Made by a program: the position numbers and the translations under genes. The notes below the pieces were generated by a model. It searched no databases, was not told the DNA's origin, and saw nothing but the letters and a program-made list of their open reading frames with translations. Below, one piece after another: positions 1-6,064 of a stretch of 6,553 bases of DNA. Position 1 is the first letter of the stretch. Each line of letters opens with the position of its first letter. This stretch comes from DAOVQB01 sp023128935 (GTDB taxonomy: Bacteria > Eisenbacteria > RBG-16-71-46 > CAIMUX01 > WJJG01): the NCBI GenBank assembly GCA_030628905.1, contig DAOVQB010000233.1, positions 1 through 6,553 of the forward strand, read 5' to 3'.

Positions 1-706
1 GTGGGCGGTTGTTTTCAAGGCCGAAGGGGCAACAGTTCAGGATCGCGCAACCGTTACATAGCGGCCTGCGCGCCATGCAGACCGCCCTGCCGTGGCTGAT
101 CAGGAGGTGTGAGAAGAGCGTCCAGTCCTTCTTCGGAAGCAGTTGCATCAGGTCAAACTCGATCTTGACCGGGTCCTTCTGAGTCGTGAGCCCCAGGCGC
201 TGCGAGAGGCGGCGCACGTGCGTGTCTACCGCAAGGCCAGGGATTCCGAAGGCGTTTCCCAGCACGACATTCGCCGTCTTGCGGCCAATCCCGGGCAGCG
301 CGAGAAGTTCATCCATGGTGCCTGGAACCTTGCCCGCGTGAGCCTCGATGAGCTGCCGGGACCCGAGCTGGATGCTCTTGGCCTTGTTCCGGAAGAAACC
401 GGTTGGCCGGATCAGCTCCTCGATCTCCTGACGCTCCGCCTGTGACATAGCCCTGGGGTTGGGGAAGCGGGCGAAAAGGGCGGGAGTCACCTGATTGACC
501 CGCTCATCCGTGCACTGCGCTGAGAGCACCGTGGCCACGTAAAGCTGAAACGGATCGGCGAAGTCCAAACCAATGCGGGCTTCGGGGTAGAGACGGATCA
601 GTTGGAGGGCAACGGCCCGGGCGCGGCTCCTGAGAGAGCGGAGATCGCTCGCCTGGCACCGGGAGGTTTTGCAGCCCGGAGTCGATCCGCTTCTCCTGCG
701 GCTCAT
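1..706 (-). CDS. nth: Endonuclease III (partial, 3' end beyond the left edge)
   Basis: DNA glycosylase/AP lyase of the HhH-GPD superfamily, which removes oxidised pyrimidines in base excision repair in the cytoplasm. The 235 visible codons contain the helix-hairpin-helix LPGIGRKTAN with the Schiff-base lysine K143 and the catalytic aspartate in VDTH (D161), matching K120 and D138 of E. coli Nth. The C-terminal 4Fe-4S ligands C210, C217, C220 and C226 have the expected C-X6-C-X2-C-X5-C spacing. The early motif ATVLSAQCTDERVN (about 58-71) is also typical. The reading frame has no stop before base 1, so only a short tail is missing. ATG at 706 was chosen because GAGGAG (719-714) lies 7 nt upstream. 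This gives an N-terminal extension of about 20 basic, low-complexity residues relative to E. coli; an in-frame ATG at 748 is an alternative. It lies downstream of glnS on the same strand with a gap of about 150 bp, so co-transcription is possible but not shown. Confidence 0.95.
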   Translation of the reverse strand, partial: MSRRRSGSTPGCKTSRCQASDLRSLRSRARAVALQLIRLYPEARIGLDFADPFQLYVATVLSAQCTDERVNQVTPALFARFPNPRAMSQAERQEIEELIRPTGFFRNKAKSIQLGSRQLIEAHAGKVPGTMDELLALPGIGRKTANVVLGNAFGIPGLAVDTHVRRLSQRLGLTTQKDPVKIEFDLMQLLPKKDWTLFSHLLISHGRAVCMARRPLCNGCAILNCCPFGLENNRP

Positions 707-713
707 CGGTGTG

Positions 714-719
714 CTCCTC
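714..719 (-). promoter_or_regulatory. Shine-Dalgarno site of nth
   Basis: GAGGAG lies 7 nt before ATG 706. It decides between this start and the in-frame ATG at 748, which has no comparable purine-rich site. Confidence 0.6.
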
Positions 720-749
720 TCCGTTCCGAAACCTGATGATGCTCTCATG

Positions 750-818
750 AATCCCAAGGCTGGAATCGCGCGACGGGATTACACAAATCCCGAGGCTGGA
801 ATCGCGCGACTGGATCAC
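750..818. repeat. Two-copy imperfect tandem repeat, 33-bp units at 36-bp period
   Basis: Copy 1 (750-782) and copy 2 (786-818) share AATCCC, AGGCTGGAATCGCGCGAC, GGAT and AC, with three mismatches. Across the junction, CGGGATT (774-780), ACACA and AATCCCG (786-792) form a perfect 7-bp stem with a 5-nt loop. The repeat fills most of the gap between the glnS stop and the nth start. There is no T-run on either side, so a standard intrinsic terminator is not supported. Two copies without variable spacers do not make a CRISPR. The function is unknown. Confidence 0.75.
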
Positions 819-857
819 GCCTTTCGCGCTCGCTTCTGGTCCTGCGCTCTATCCTCC

Positions 858-2639
858 TCACGGCTTCTTGGACTTCTGCTCTTGCGCTTTCGCGATCTTG
901 GCCCATGAATCACGCAGGGATACGGTCCGATTGAAGACGAGCGCATCGCTCGTGCAATCCACGGAGTCGACACAAAAGTAACCCTGCCTCTCGAACTGGT
1001 ATCGCGTACCCGGGGCAGCGCCTGCCAAGCTTGGTTCCACGCGGCATGACTTGACGGTCTCCAGTGAGTTCGGATTCAGATAGGCCGTGAAATCAAGCCC
1101 TTCCTTGGCATCGGTCGGGTCGTCCACGGTGAATAGATGGTCGTACAGGCGGACTTCAGCCTCGAGTGCATGAGCCGCTGAGACCCAATGCAGCGTTCCC
1201 TTGACCCTGCGGCCATCCGGGGTTGATCCACCGCGCGTATCTGGATCGTATGAGCAGTGCAGTTCAAGGATCTCGCCGGTCTGCTCGTCTTTGACCACGC
1301 TCTGGCAGGTGATCAGGTACGCGTAGCGAAGCCGCACTTCGCGCCCCGGGGCCAAGCGGTAAAACTTCTTGGGGGGCTCTTCGCGGAAGTCCTCGCGTTC
1401 TATGTACAACACGCGGGAGAAGGGAACCTTGCGTGTTCCAGCGCTGGGATCCTCCGGGTTGTTCACGGCATCCATTTCTTCGACCAGATCCGGGGGATAG
1501 TTGTCGATGACCACGCGCAGAGGCCGCAGGACCCCCATGACGCGGGGGGACCGTTGATTCAAATCTTCCCGGAGGAAATGCTCGAGCATGGCGATATCGA
1601 CAATGCTGTCACGCTTGGCCATCCCGATGGCGTCACAGAAACGCCGAATGGCTTCCGGTGTGTAGCCCCGCCGGCGAAGGCCGCTCAGGGTTGGCATGCG
1701 TGGATCGTCCCAACCGGTGACATAGCCCTTCTGGACCAACTCCAGGAGTTTTCGCTTGCTCAGGACTGTGCGGGCGAGATTGAGGCGCGCGAATTCAATC
1801 TGCTGCGGATGGCATGGGACCTCCAGTTCGTCAAGCACCCAATCATACAAAGGGCGATGGTCTTGGAATTCCAAACTGCAGAGCGAATGCGTGATGCCCT
1901 CGATGGAGTCAGAGAGGCAATGGGTGAAATCGTACATGGGGTAGATGCACCATTTGTTGCCCGTGCGGTGATGTTCCGCGCGCAGGATGCGGTAGAGGAC
2001 CGGATCGCGCATGTTCAGGTTCGGGGAGGCCATATCGATCTTGGCGCGCAGCACGCGCGAGCCATCGGCAAACTCGCCGGCACGCATGCGGCGGAAAAGA
2101 TCGAGGTTCTCTTCGATCGAGCGCTGGCGATACGGGCTGTTCCTGCCGGGTGTGGTCAGAGTGCCGCGGTGCTCTCGGATCTCCTCGGCGCTCAGGTCGC
2201 AGACATAGGCCTTGCCTTTCTTGATGAGCTGCTCGGCGTAGTCGTAGAGCTGCTCGAAATAGTCAGATGCGTGATAGAGCCGGTGGCCCCAGCTGAAGCC
2301 GAGCCAGTGGATGTCGGACTGGATCGCATCTGAGAATTCGACGTCCTCCTTGCTCGGATTTGTGTCGTCGAACCGCAGATTGCAGAGTCCGCCCTCATTC
2401 TCGGCGGCGATGCCGAAGTTAAGGCAGAAGGCCTTGGCGTGGCCAATGTGCAGGTAGCCGTTTGGTTCAGGCGGGAAGCGCGTCTGGACGCGTCCGCCAT
2501 GCTTGTTGGTCCGCAGATCCTGGGCGACGATGGAGCGGATGAAATCGTGCGGGCGATCAGCATCAGTATGGTTGCCTGCCACGCCTTCCTTGCCGGCTGT
2601 CTCCTGAGGGTCGTTTCGTTTGGGGTCTGATGTCGACAT
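858..2639 (-). CDS. glnS: Glutamine-tRNA ligase (GlnRS)
   Basis: Class Ic aminoacyl-tRNA synthetase that charges tRNA-Gln directly with glutamine in the cytoplasm. The 593 residues include PPEPNGYLHIGHAKAF with the HIGH signature at 64-67. The GlnRS block LRFDDTNPSKEDVEF lies at about 88-102. The KMSKS-equivalent VLSKRKL is at about 292-298, followed by GWDDPRMPTLSGLRRRGYTP, a block characteristic of GlnRS rather than GluRS. The C-terminal half (about 365-580) matches the two beta-barrel anticodon-binding domains. It is about 40 residues longer than the 554-residue E. coli enzyme; much of this is a polar N-terminal extension of about 30 residues before HDFIRSIVAQD. The start at ATG 2639 has GAGGTG (2653-2648) 8 nt upstream. 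It lies 110 bp downstream of gltX in the same orientation, so the two synthetases may share a transcript. The frame is intact and the gene looks functional. Confidence 0.97.
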   Translation of the reverse strand: MSTSDPKRNDPQETAGKEGVAGNHTDADRPHDFIRSIVAQDLRTNKHGGRVQTRFPPEPNGYLHIGHAKAFCLNFGIAAENEGGLCNLRFDDTNPSKEDVEFSDAIQSDIHWLGFSWGHRLYHASDYFEQLYDYAEQLIKKGKAYVCDLSAEEIREHRGTLTTPGRNSPYRQRSIEENLDLFRRMRAGEFADGSRVLRAKIDMASPNLNMRDPVLYRILRAEHHRTGNKWCIYPMYDFTHCLSDSIEGITHSLCSLEFQDHRPLYDWVLDELEVPCHPQQIEFARLNLARTVLSKRKLLELVQKGYVTGWDDPRMPTLSGLRRRGYTPEAIRRFCDAIGMAKRDSIVDIAMLEHFLREDLNQRSPRVMGVLRPLRVVIDNYPPDLVEEMDAVNNPEDPSAGTRKVPFSRVLYIEREDFREEPPKKFYRLAPGREVRLRYAYLITCQSVVKDEQTGEILELHCSYDPDTRGGSTPDGRRVKGTLHWVSAAHALEAEVRLYDHLFTVDDPTDAKEGLDFTAYLNPNSLETVKSCRVEPSLAGAAPGTRYQFERQGYFCVDSVDCTSDALVFNRTVSLRDSWAKIAKAQEQKSKKP

Positions 2640-2647
2640 GGCTTGTA

Positions 2648-2653
2648 CACCTC
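2648..2653 (-). promoter_or_regulatory. Shine-Dalgarno site of glnS
   Basis: GAGGTG lies 8 nt before ATG 2639 and supports that start. It partly overlaps the edge of the inverted repeat described next to it. Confidence 0.5.
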
Positions 2654-2687
2654 AAATCGGTTGTGGCGCCGGGAGACGCGCCGATTT
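2654..2687. repeat. Inverted repeat in the gltX-glnS gap
   Basis: AAATCGG (2654-2660) and CCGATTT (2681-2687) are perfect 7-bp arms with a 20-nt spacer. The spacer contains GGCGC (2665-2669), which can alternatively pair with GCGCC (2678-2682). In the glnS direction the structure ends next to the ribosome binding site, so it could influence translation or be an operator. It has no T-run to suggest a terminator. The role is inference only. Confidence 0.4.
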
Positions 2688-2749
2688 CAACGTCCGGGGA
2701 TTTCAGCACTCAAGGAAGCGGGAGGATGGGGAAGACCCAGCCCGGAGCT

Positions 2750-4249
2750 TCAAGGGCGCCGCCCGAAGAGCGCGACATACTGCTTCTCCAAATTCTTGCG
2801 CTGCTTGCCTGAGATCCCCCCGAGTGCGTCGATGGCCAGCTTGAGGCGCATGCGAACGATATCGGAACCGAGGATCTCCATAGAGTCAAAGAGCGGTGTC
2901 CATGCGCGTCTGCCGCTCAGTGCTACGAAGAAAGGCGCGGTGAACTCCCGCAGCTTGAGATCGAATGCCTCAGCAAGGCTACGGAAGAGGGCATCCAGGG
3001 CACTGGCGGAGAAATCGCGCAACTGTTCTAGTTTCCAGATCGTCATCTGGAGGATGCCGAGCAGCTGCTCTGGTGTCTGGCCCTTCATTACTAGGTCTTG
3101 GGGCTCGAAGGGGACCTCGTCGGCAAAGAAGGCGGCTGTTAGATAGCTCCAGTCCGTGAGCGTCTGCAGGCGCGGCTGCACCAAGGGGATGATCTGGCGC
3201 ATTTTCTCGCGGTTGAGGGCCCAGGCCTCGAGCTGATCGCATAGCGTGTCGGGCGTGTAGTCCTCGCGGATATAGCGGCCGTTGAGCCAGCGCAGCTTGG
3301 CAACATCGAAGACGGGACCACCGAGGGAGATCTTCTCAAGTTCCAGATTAGCGCACATCTCCTCAAGGGTGAACTTCTCCTCACCGTTGGGCATCAGCCA
3401 GCCCATCATCCCAAGGAAATTGAGGAGCGCTTCGGGTAGGAAGCCCGCCCGGCGGTAGTAGTTGATAGACGTCGGGTTCTTGCGCTTGGACAGCTTGGAC
3501 TTGGTCTTGTCGTTGTTGCGCAGGAGGGGCAAGTGGCAGAAAACAGGGGGCTGCCATCCGAAATCCTCATAGAGCTTCAAGTGCTTCGGAACCGAGTTGA
3601 TCCACTCTTCGCCGCGGATCACGTGGTTGATTCCCATCAGATGGTCGTCGACCACATTTGCCAGGTGATAGGTGGGATAGCCGTCGGACTTGAGGATGAT
3701 CTGATCGTCGACGGAGGCCCAATCTTTCTGGATCTCGCCACGCAGCAGATCCCGCATCAGGCAGACCCCCTCGAGGGGAACCTTCATGCGCACGACGAAC
3801 GGCTCACCGGCATCTGCGCGCCGTTGGGACTCGCTGAGTGCCATGCTCCTGCAGCGGCGGTCGTAGCCCGCGTTCGGGCCCTGGCGAACACGCATCTCAT
3901 CGAGCCGTTCCTTGGTGCAAAAACAGCGGTAGGCGTCTCCTGCCTTCAGCAGCTGCTCGGTGTGCTCGCGGTAGATCTCCGTGCGTTCGCTTTGACGGTA
4001 GGGGCCGTGGGGGCCACCTATGTCGGGGCCCTCATCCCAGTGGAGCCCGAGCCAGCGGAGTGACTCCAGGATGGCCTCTTCGGAGGTCTTGGTCGAGCGC
4101 ACGCGGTCTGTATCCTCGATGCGCAGGATGAACTTCCCACCGCCTCTCTTGGCGAACGCGTAGTTGAATAACGCCTGGTAGGCGGTACCCACGTGGGGAT
4201 CGCCCGTGGGTGATGGCGCGACACGCACGCGGACTTCCGATTCGGACAT
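2750..4249 (-). CDS. gltX: Glutamate-tRNA ligase (GluRS)
   Basis: Class Ic synthetase that ligates glutamate to tRNA-Glu for translation and possibly for tetrapyrrole synthesis. The 499 residues start with VRVRVAPSPTGDPHVGTAYQ; the HIGH-equivalent HVGT is at 19-22. ILRIEDTDRVRS is at about 42-53, and the KMSKS loop KLSKR is at 252-256 followed by KNPTSINYYRRAGFLPEALLNF. A zinc-site pattern C109-F-C111 and Y129-x3-C133 is seen. The histidine that follows the third cysteine in E. coli GluRS is replaced here (CRS). The alpha-helical anticodon-binding region fills about 320-499. The length is normal for the family (470-500). ATG 4249 is preferred because GAGGTG (4258-4253) sits 3 nt upstream, acceptable in that anti-SD register; the in-frame GTG at 4255 would use part of that motif as its start and has no clear site of its own. 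Because glnS is present, this enzyme is probably the discriminating type, but that is not readable from the sequence. Confidence 0.97.
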   Translation of the reverse strand: MSESEVRVRVAPSPTGDPHVGTAYQALFNYAFAKRGGGKFILRIEDTDRVRSTKTSEEAILESLRWLGLHWDEGPDIGGPHGPYRQSERTEIYREHTEQLLKAGDAYRCFCTKERLDEMRVRQGPNAGYDRRCRSMALSESQRRADAGEPFVVRMKVPLEGVCLMRDLLRGEIQKDWASVDDQIILKSDGYPTYHLANVVDDHLMGINHVIRGEEWINSVPKHLKLYEDFGWQPPVFCHLPLLRNNDKTKSKLSKRKNPTSINYYRRAGFLPEALLNFLGMMGWLMPNGEEKFTLEEMCANLELEKISLGGPVFDVAKLRWLNGRYIREDYTPDTLCDQLEAWALNREKMRQIIPLVQPRLQTLTDWSYLTAAFFADEVPFEPQDLVMKGQTPEQLLGILQMTIWKLEQLRDFSASALDALFRSLAEAFDLKLREFTAPFFVALSGRRAWTPLFDSMEILGSDIVRMRLKLAIDALGGISGKQRKNLEKQYVALFGRRP

Positions 4250-4412
4250 GGACACCTCATTGCTGATGCATCAGACCTGGCTGCGTGCACGGTCTGCGCA
4301 AACGGAACATACAGGAAGGATAATGGTCGGCGCTTGAGGGTCGGGAGTCAAGAGGCTGTGGAACGTAACCAGAAGACAGCACGGCCCGGTGCTCGCCAGC
4401 GGGATCGCGGCC

Positions 4413-4440
4413 CGGCTGTATGGGGGTGGTGGCACAGCCG
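4413..4440. repeat. Inverted repeat, 7-bp arms
   Basis: CGGCTGT (4413-4419) and ACAGCCG (4434-4440) are perfect complementary arms around a G-rich 14-nt loop. There is no T-run on either side, so it is not a typical intrinsic terminator. Confidence 0.4.
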
Positions 4441-4475
4441 CACGGACCTGGTGGCCCCCCTGGGCCCGGCCAGTT

Positions 4476-4491
4476 GCCCGTTGTCACGGGC
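4476..4491. repeat. Short hairpin, 6-bp stem with tetraloop
   Basis: GCCCGT-TGTC-ACGGGC forms a perfect stem. Allowing one bulged C, the flanking TT and AA extend it to 8 bp. No U-tract follows on either strand. Confidence 0.35.
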
Positions 4492-4499
4492 CAATCCGG

Positions 4500-4558
4500 T
4501 AACTGCTTGTTCTGCAGCTACTTCCGCGTTTGCCCCGGGGCAAACGCATAACTGCTTG
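4500..4558. repeat. Perfect 22-bp palindrome between 10-bp direct repeats
   Basis: Bases 4526-4547 form a perfect palindrome: half-site GCGTTTGCCCC (4526-4536) followed directly by its complement GGGGCAAACGC (4537-4547). It is flanked by identical TAACTGCTTG boxes at 4500-4509 and 4549-4558. As RNA it could fold into a 9-bp stem with a CCGG loop. As DNA it resembles a dimeric regulator operator or a recombination site. It lies about 30 bp before the first bases of the beta-helix remnant, so it may be part of that gene's lost promoter region. No binding protein can be named. Confidence 0.6.
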
Positions 4559-4578
4559 CGCGATCATGGGTTACAGAT

Positions 4579-4935
4579 GTGGCCCGTGTCAGAGTCAACC
4601 CTGAAGGCACCGGCGATTTCCCCACCATCCAGGCAGCGATCGAGTCTGTTCTGGACGGAGACATCATTGAACTGACCAACGGGACGTTCACTGGAGATGG
4701 AAACCGAGACGTCGATGGACTACGATCCGAAAGCGCAGTATTGATGCCCTTTCGGTCTGTGAATTTCTATCCCTTGATTCTAGCCCTGAGAACGGCATAT
4801 TTGCCCTTACAGCAGAACGAATCCTGCCAGCGGCGTGTATTTCATCCGATCACCACTCTCTCGGGCTCACAGCGAATCTGCCGGGCTGCGGACTCTCGTA
4901 TTCCCGGACAAAATGCGCGTTTGGTACTTTCGTGA
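4579..4935 (+). pseudogene. Remnant of a secreted right-handed beta-helix (pectinesterase-like) protein
   Basis: The first part reads VRVNPEGTGDFPTIQAAI, then DGDIIELTNGTFTGDGNRDVD. This is the usual N-terminal strand-turn start of pectinesterase-like/right-handed beta-helix surface proteins, which normally follows a signal peptide. Here no signal peptide is present: reading upstream in frame, a TAA occurs at 4549-4551, and the available start is a GTG inside the mature region. After GNRDVD the sequence jumps almost at once to RSES, as if a few codons were lost, and then similarity stops. From about 4740 a different frame reads DSSPENGIFALT and ends GLTANLPGCG at about 4892, resembling the C-terminal tail of the same protein type (pattern like ENG-ALT then LIGA-GCG). 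I infer an N-terminus and a C-terminus brought together by a large internal deletion with a frame change. The family call for the N-terminal part is fairly secure; the C-terminal part is tentative. An intact 118-residue unrelated protein is the alternative. Confidence 0.55.
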
Positions 4936-4944
4936 CAATTCCAT

Positions 4945-4996
4945 AATCCTCCGACCGAGAAACTGACAAGGATCTTTCAGCGAATGCGGAGGGATC
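4945..4996. terminator. Possible bidirectional hairpin between convergent remnants
   Basis: ATCCTCCG (about 4946-4953) can pair with CGGAGGGAT (4987-4995) with one bulged G. An inner hairpin CTGA-C-AAG (4963-4970), loop GAT, CTT-TCAG (4974-4980) lies inside it. The position between two convergent reading frames fits a terminator. There is no clear T-run, so the call is weak. Confidence 0.2.
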
Positions 4997-5008
4997 ATGA
5001 GAAGCTAT

Positions 5009-5596
5009 CTAGATCTTCGCCACCCTGCACAGCAGTGACTTCATACCGACAGAGCCAGTGATAGGATCGAACGCCTTGTGATCGGTCAAGACATTGCAGT
5101 TGCTCTCCCTGAATCCGTGGTACGCATGCGCGACGCGCGGATCGATGCTGTCCGTGACGTGTGCCCTGCAGCGAATGCTACCCCTCGGTGAGGACACTTC
5201 GACCATCTCCCCATTGCCAATGGCGAGTTCTGACGCCGTATCAGGGTGGATCTCCACTAGGTTCTCCGGGGTGTGCTCACGGAGTCCGGGGATGTTGCGC
5301 ATCATGGAATGCGTATATGCTTCCAGCTTGGTGCCGGCAATGAGGACGAGCGGGTATTCCCTGGCCAGTTCGGGCCGCGACACAGGGCTCTCAGCAGGCT
5401 CTCGATAGACCGGCAGGGGATCGTGGCCAGACTCTGCAAGCCGCTGAGAGTAGATCTCGACCTTTCCCGACGGGGTCATAAAGCCCCGCATCTCGTACTT
5501 GTGGTACATGTCCGGGATGAACGCGCCACTTGTGATAGAACTCGACAACCCAACACCCATATTACCGACTCTGCAGAGGTTTGCTATCCATGGCAT
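5009..5596 (-). pseudogene. C-terminal fragment of a molybdopterin (Mo-bisPGD) oxidoreductase
   Basis: From about residue 24 the frame reads GAFIPDMYHKYEMRGFMTPS, then GKVEIYSQRL, DPLPVYREP, EYPLVLIAGTK, RNIPGLREHTPENLVEIHPD and ITGSVGMKSLLCRVAKI. This is the C-terminal segment plus the molybdopterin-dinucleotide-binding domain (about 80-190) of DMSO-reductase-family catalytic subunits such as polysulfide/thiosulfate reductase-like enzymes. Such proteins are normally 650-900 residues. The N-terminal Fe-S motif, the Mo-ligand region and most of the cofactor-binding domains are absent. The 23 residues after ATG 5596 do not look like the family, and an in-frame TGA lies at 5632-5630. Similarity therefore breaks at about 5527, just where the recombinase cassette begins on the other strand. 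The fragment cannot catalyse the reaction alone. The exact substrate class is not determinable. No iron-sulfur subunit gene follows downstream. Confidence 0.8.
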
Positions 5597-6064
5597 CCCT
5601 GGTATGGCCGGTCCGTTTCTATCCGTGAATCACTCGTGAAGAAAGTCCAGGCTCTCTGCCGCTGCAGGCTTGAAGGGGATCACCGTGCCAAGCCCCTGGA
5701 AGTGCCGCAATGGATGCTAGACCGAGCCACTTGCTGCAGGATGTGCCTGGTTGAAGAACCTCGGGTTGCTTGCGGTGACTTGCTACGTCTGAAGGAACTG
5801 CTGCGCAGGGTTGCGGGAGAAGGTGACGGCGTTGTGATAGAGAATCAGCATCGGTCCTTGATTGGGAAAGGAGATGCTGATGAAAAGGCACCTGAGCTGC
5901 CGTCGCACAGACCAACTGGGATTGTTCCGCCCGCCCCCAAGAACGCCGGCCTGGCGGACCCTACCCCGAGAGATCAAGCAGAGAACAACGACGCTCCTGG
6001 CGCAAATGCTGCGGGAGCATCGTGCCGAGCGCCTGGCATCAAAGGGAAAGGAGGCGCCCGGTGA
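5561..6064 (+). CDS. DUF5372/Y4bD-like protein of the recombinase cassette (start uncertain)
   Basis: The recognisable part reads VCYPWHPWYGRSVSIRES, then CRCRLEGDHRAKPLEVPQWM, then a cysteine-rich stretch and CGDLLRLKELLRRV. This HP-x-HP-x-x-G start, the basic strand-rich middle and the DLLRLKELL helix resemble the small DUF5372/Y4bD-type proteins encoded before serine recombinases; the family name is from memory. The part after about 5830 is polar, proline- and alanine-rich and shares its DNA with the next gene in another frame. The stop TGA (6062-6064) overlaps the recombinase GTG (6061) as GTGA, a classic coupling arrangement that supports the frame being real. No normal start codon lies near the beginning of similarity. 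I placed the left limit at ATT 5561, where MTDS-like sequence (ITDS) begins; GTG 5636 is a possible internal start. The gene may have lost its true start at the insertion junction. The molecular function is unknown. Confidence 0.55.
   Translation: MTDSAEVCYPWHPWYGRSVSIRESLVKKVQALCRCRLEGDHRAKPLEVPQWMLDRATCCRMCLVEEPRVACGDLLRLKELLRRVAGEGDGVVIENQHRSLIGKGDADEKAPELPSHRPTGIVPPAPKNAGLADPTPRDQAENNDAPGANAAGASCRAPGIKGKGGAR
5867..5873 (+). promoter_or_regulatory. Shine-Dalgarno site of the 62-residue gene
   Basis: AAAGGAG lies 6 nt before ATG 5880 and decides that start over ATG 5874 and TTG 5862 in the same frame. It matches the site in front of the recombinase in sequence and spacing. Confidence 0.6.

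Larger units (their letters stand above)
4261..4578. other. Hairpin-rich intergenic region without a recognisable gene
   Basis: No tRNA, rRNA or convincing coding frame is seen on either strand. It must contain the gltX promoter. The only candidate I see is TTGACT (4351-4346 on the minus strand) followed after 20 nt by CATTAT (4325-4320); the spacing is too long to be convincing. The right half holds three inverted repeats (4413-4440, 4476-4491, 4526-4547) and repeated GGCCCGG strings (4383-4389, 4409-4415). Base composition is clearly more GC-rich at 4381-4475 than in the flanks. Confidence 0.5.

Noticed and set aside
504..818. Minus-strand frame of 104 codons starting inside the tandem repeat
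   Set aside because: Its last two thirds overlap nth out of phase; the repeated SRDSSLGI peptide only reflects the DNA repeat.
750..818. CRISPR-like repeat
   Set aside because: Only two copies, separated by 3 bp rather than a spacer, and no cas genes nearby.
1257..2333. Long plus-strand open frame of 358 codons
   Set aside because: It is antisense to glnS and results from the codon bias of that gene; the protein has no family-like motifs while GlnRS on the other strand is unmistakable.
3533..4063. Plus-strand frame of 176 codons opposite gltX
   Set aside because: Antisense shadow of gltX without recognisable domains or ribosome site.
4261..4578. tRNA or other known RNA gene in the gap upstream of gltX
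   Set aside because: No T-arm consensus, cloverleaf-like arm order or CCA end could be found on either strand.
5009..5596. Oxidoreductase fragment as a complete small gene
   Set aside because: It covers only the C-terminal domain of a much longer family and its first 23 residues are unlike the family, so truncation is the better explanation.
5619..5915. Minus-strand frame of 98 codons as an upstream continuation of the oxidoreductase
   Set aside because: Its protein shows no molybdopterin-oxidoreductase motifs, and it is antisense to the DUF5372-like frame, which has recognisable similarity.
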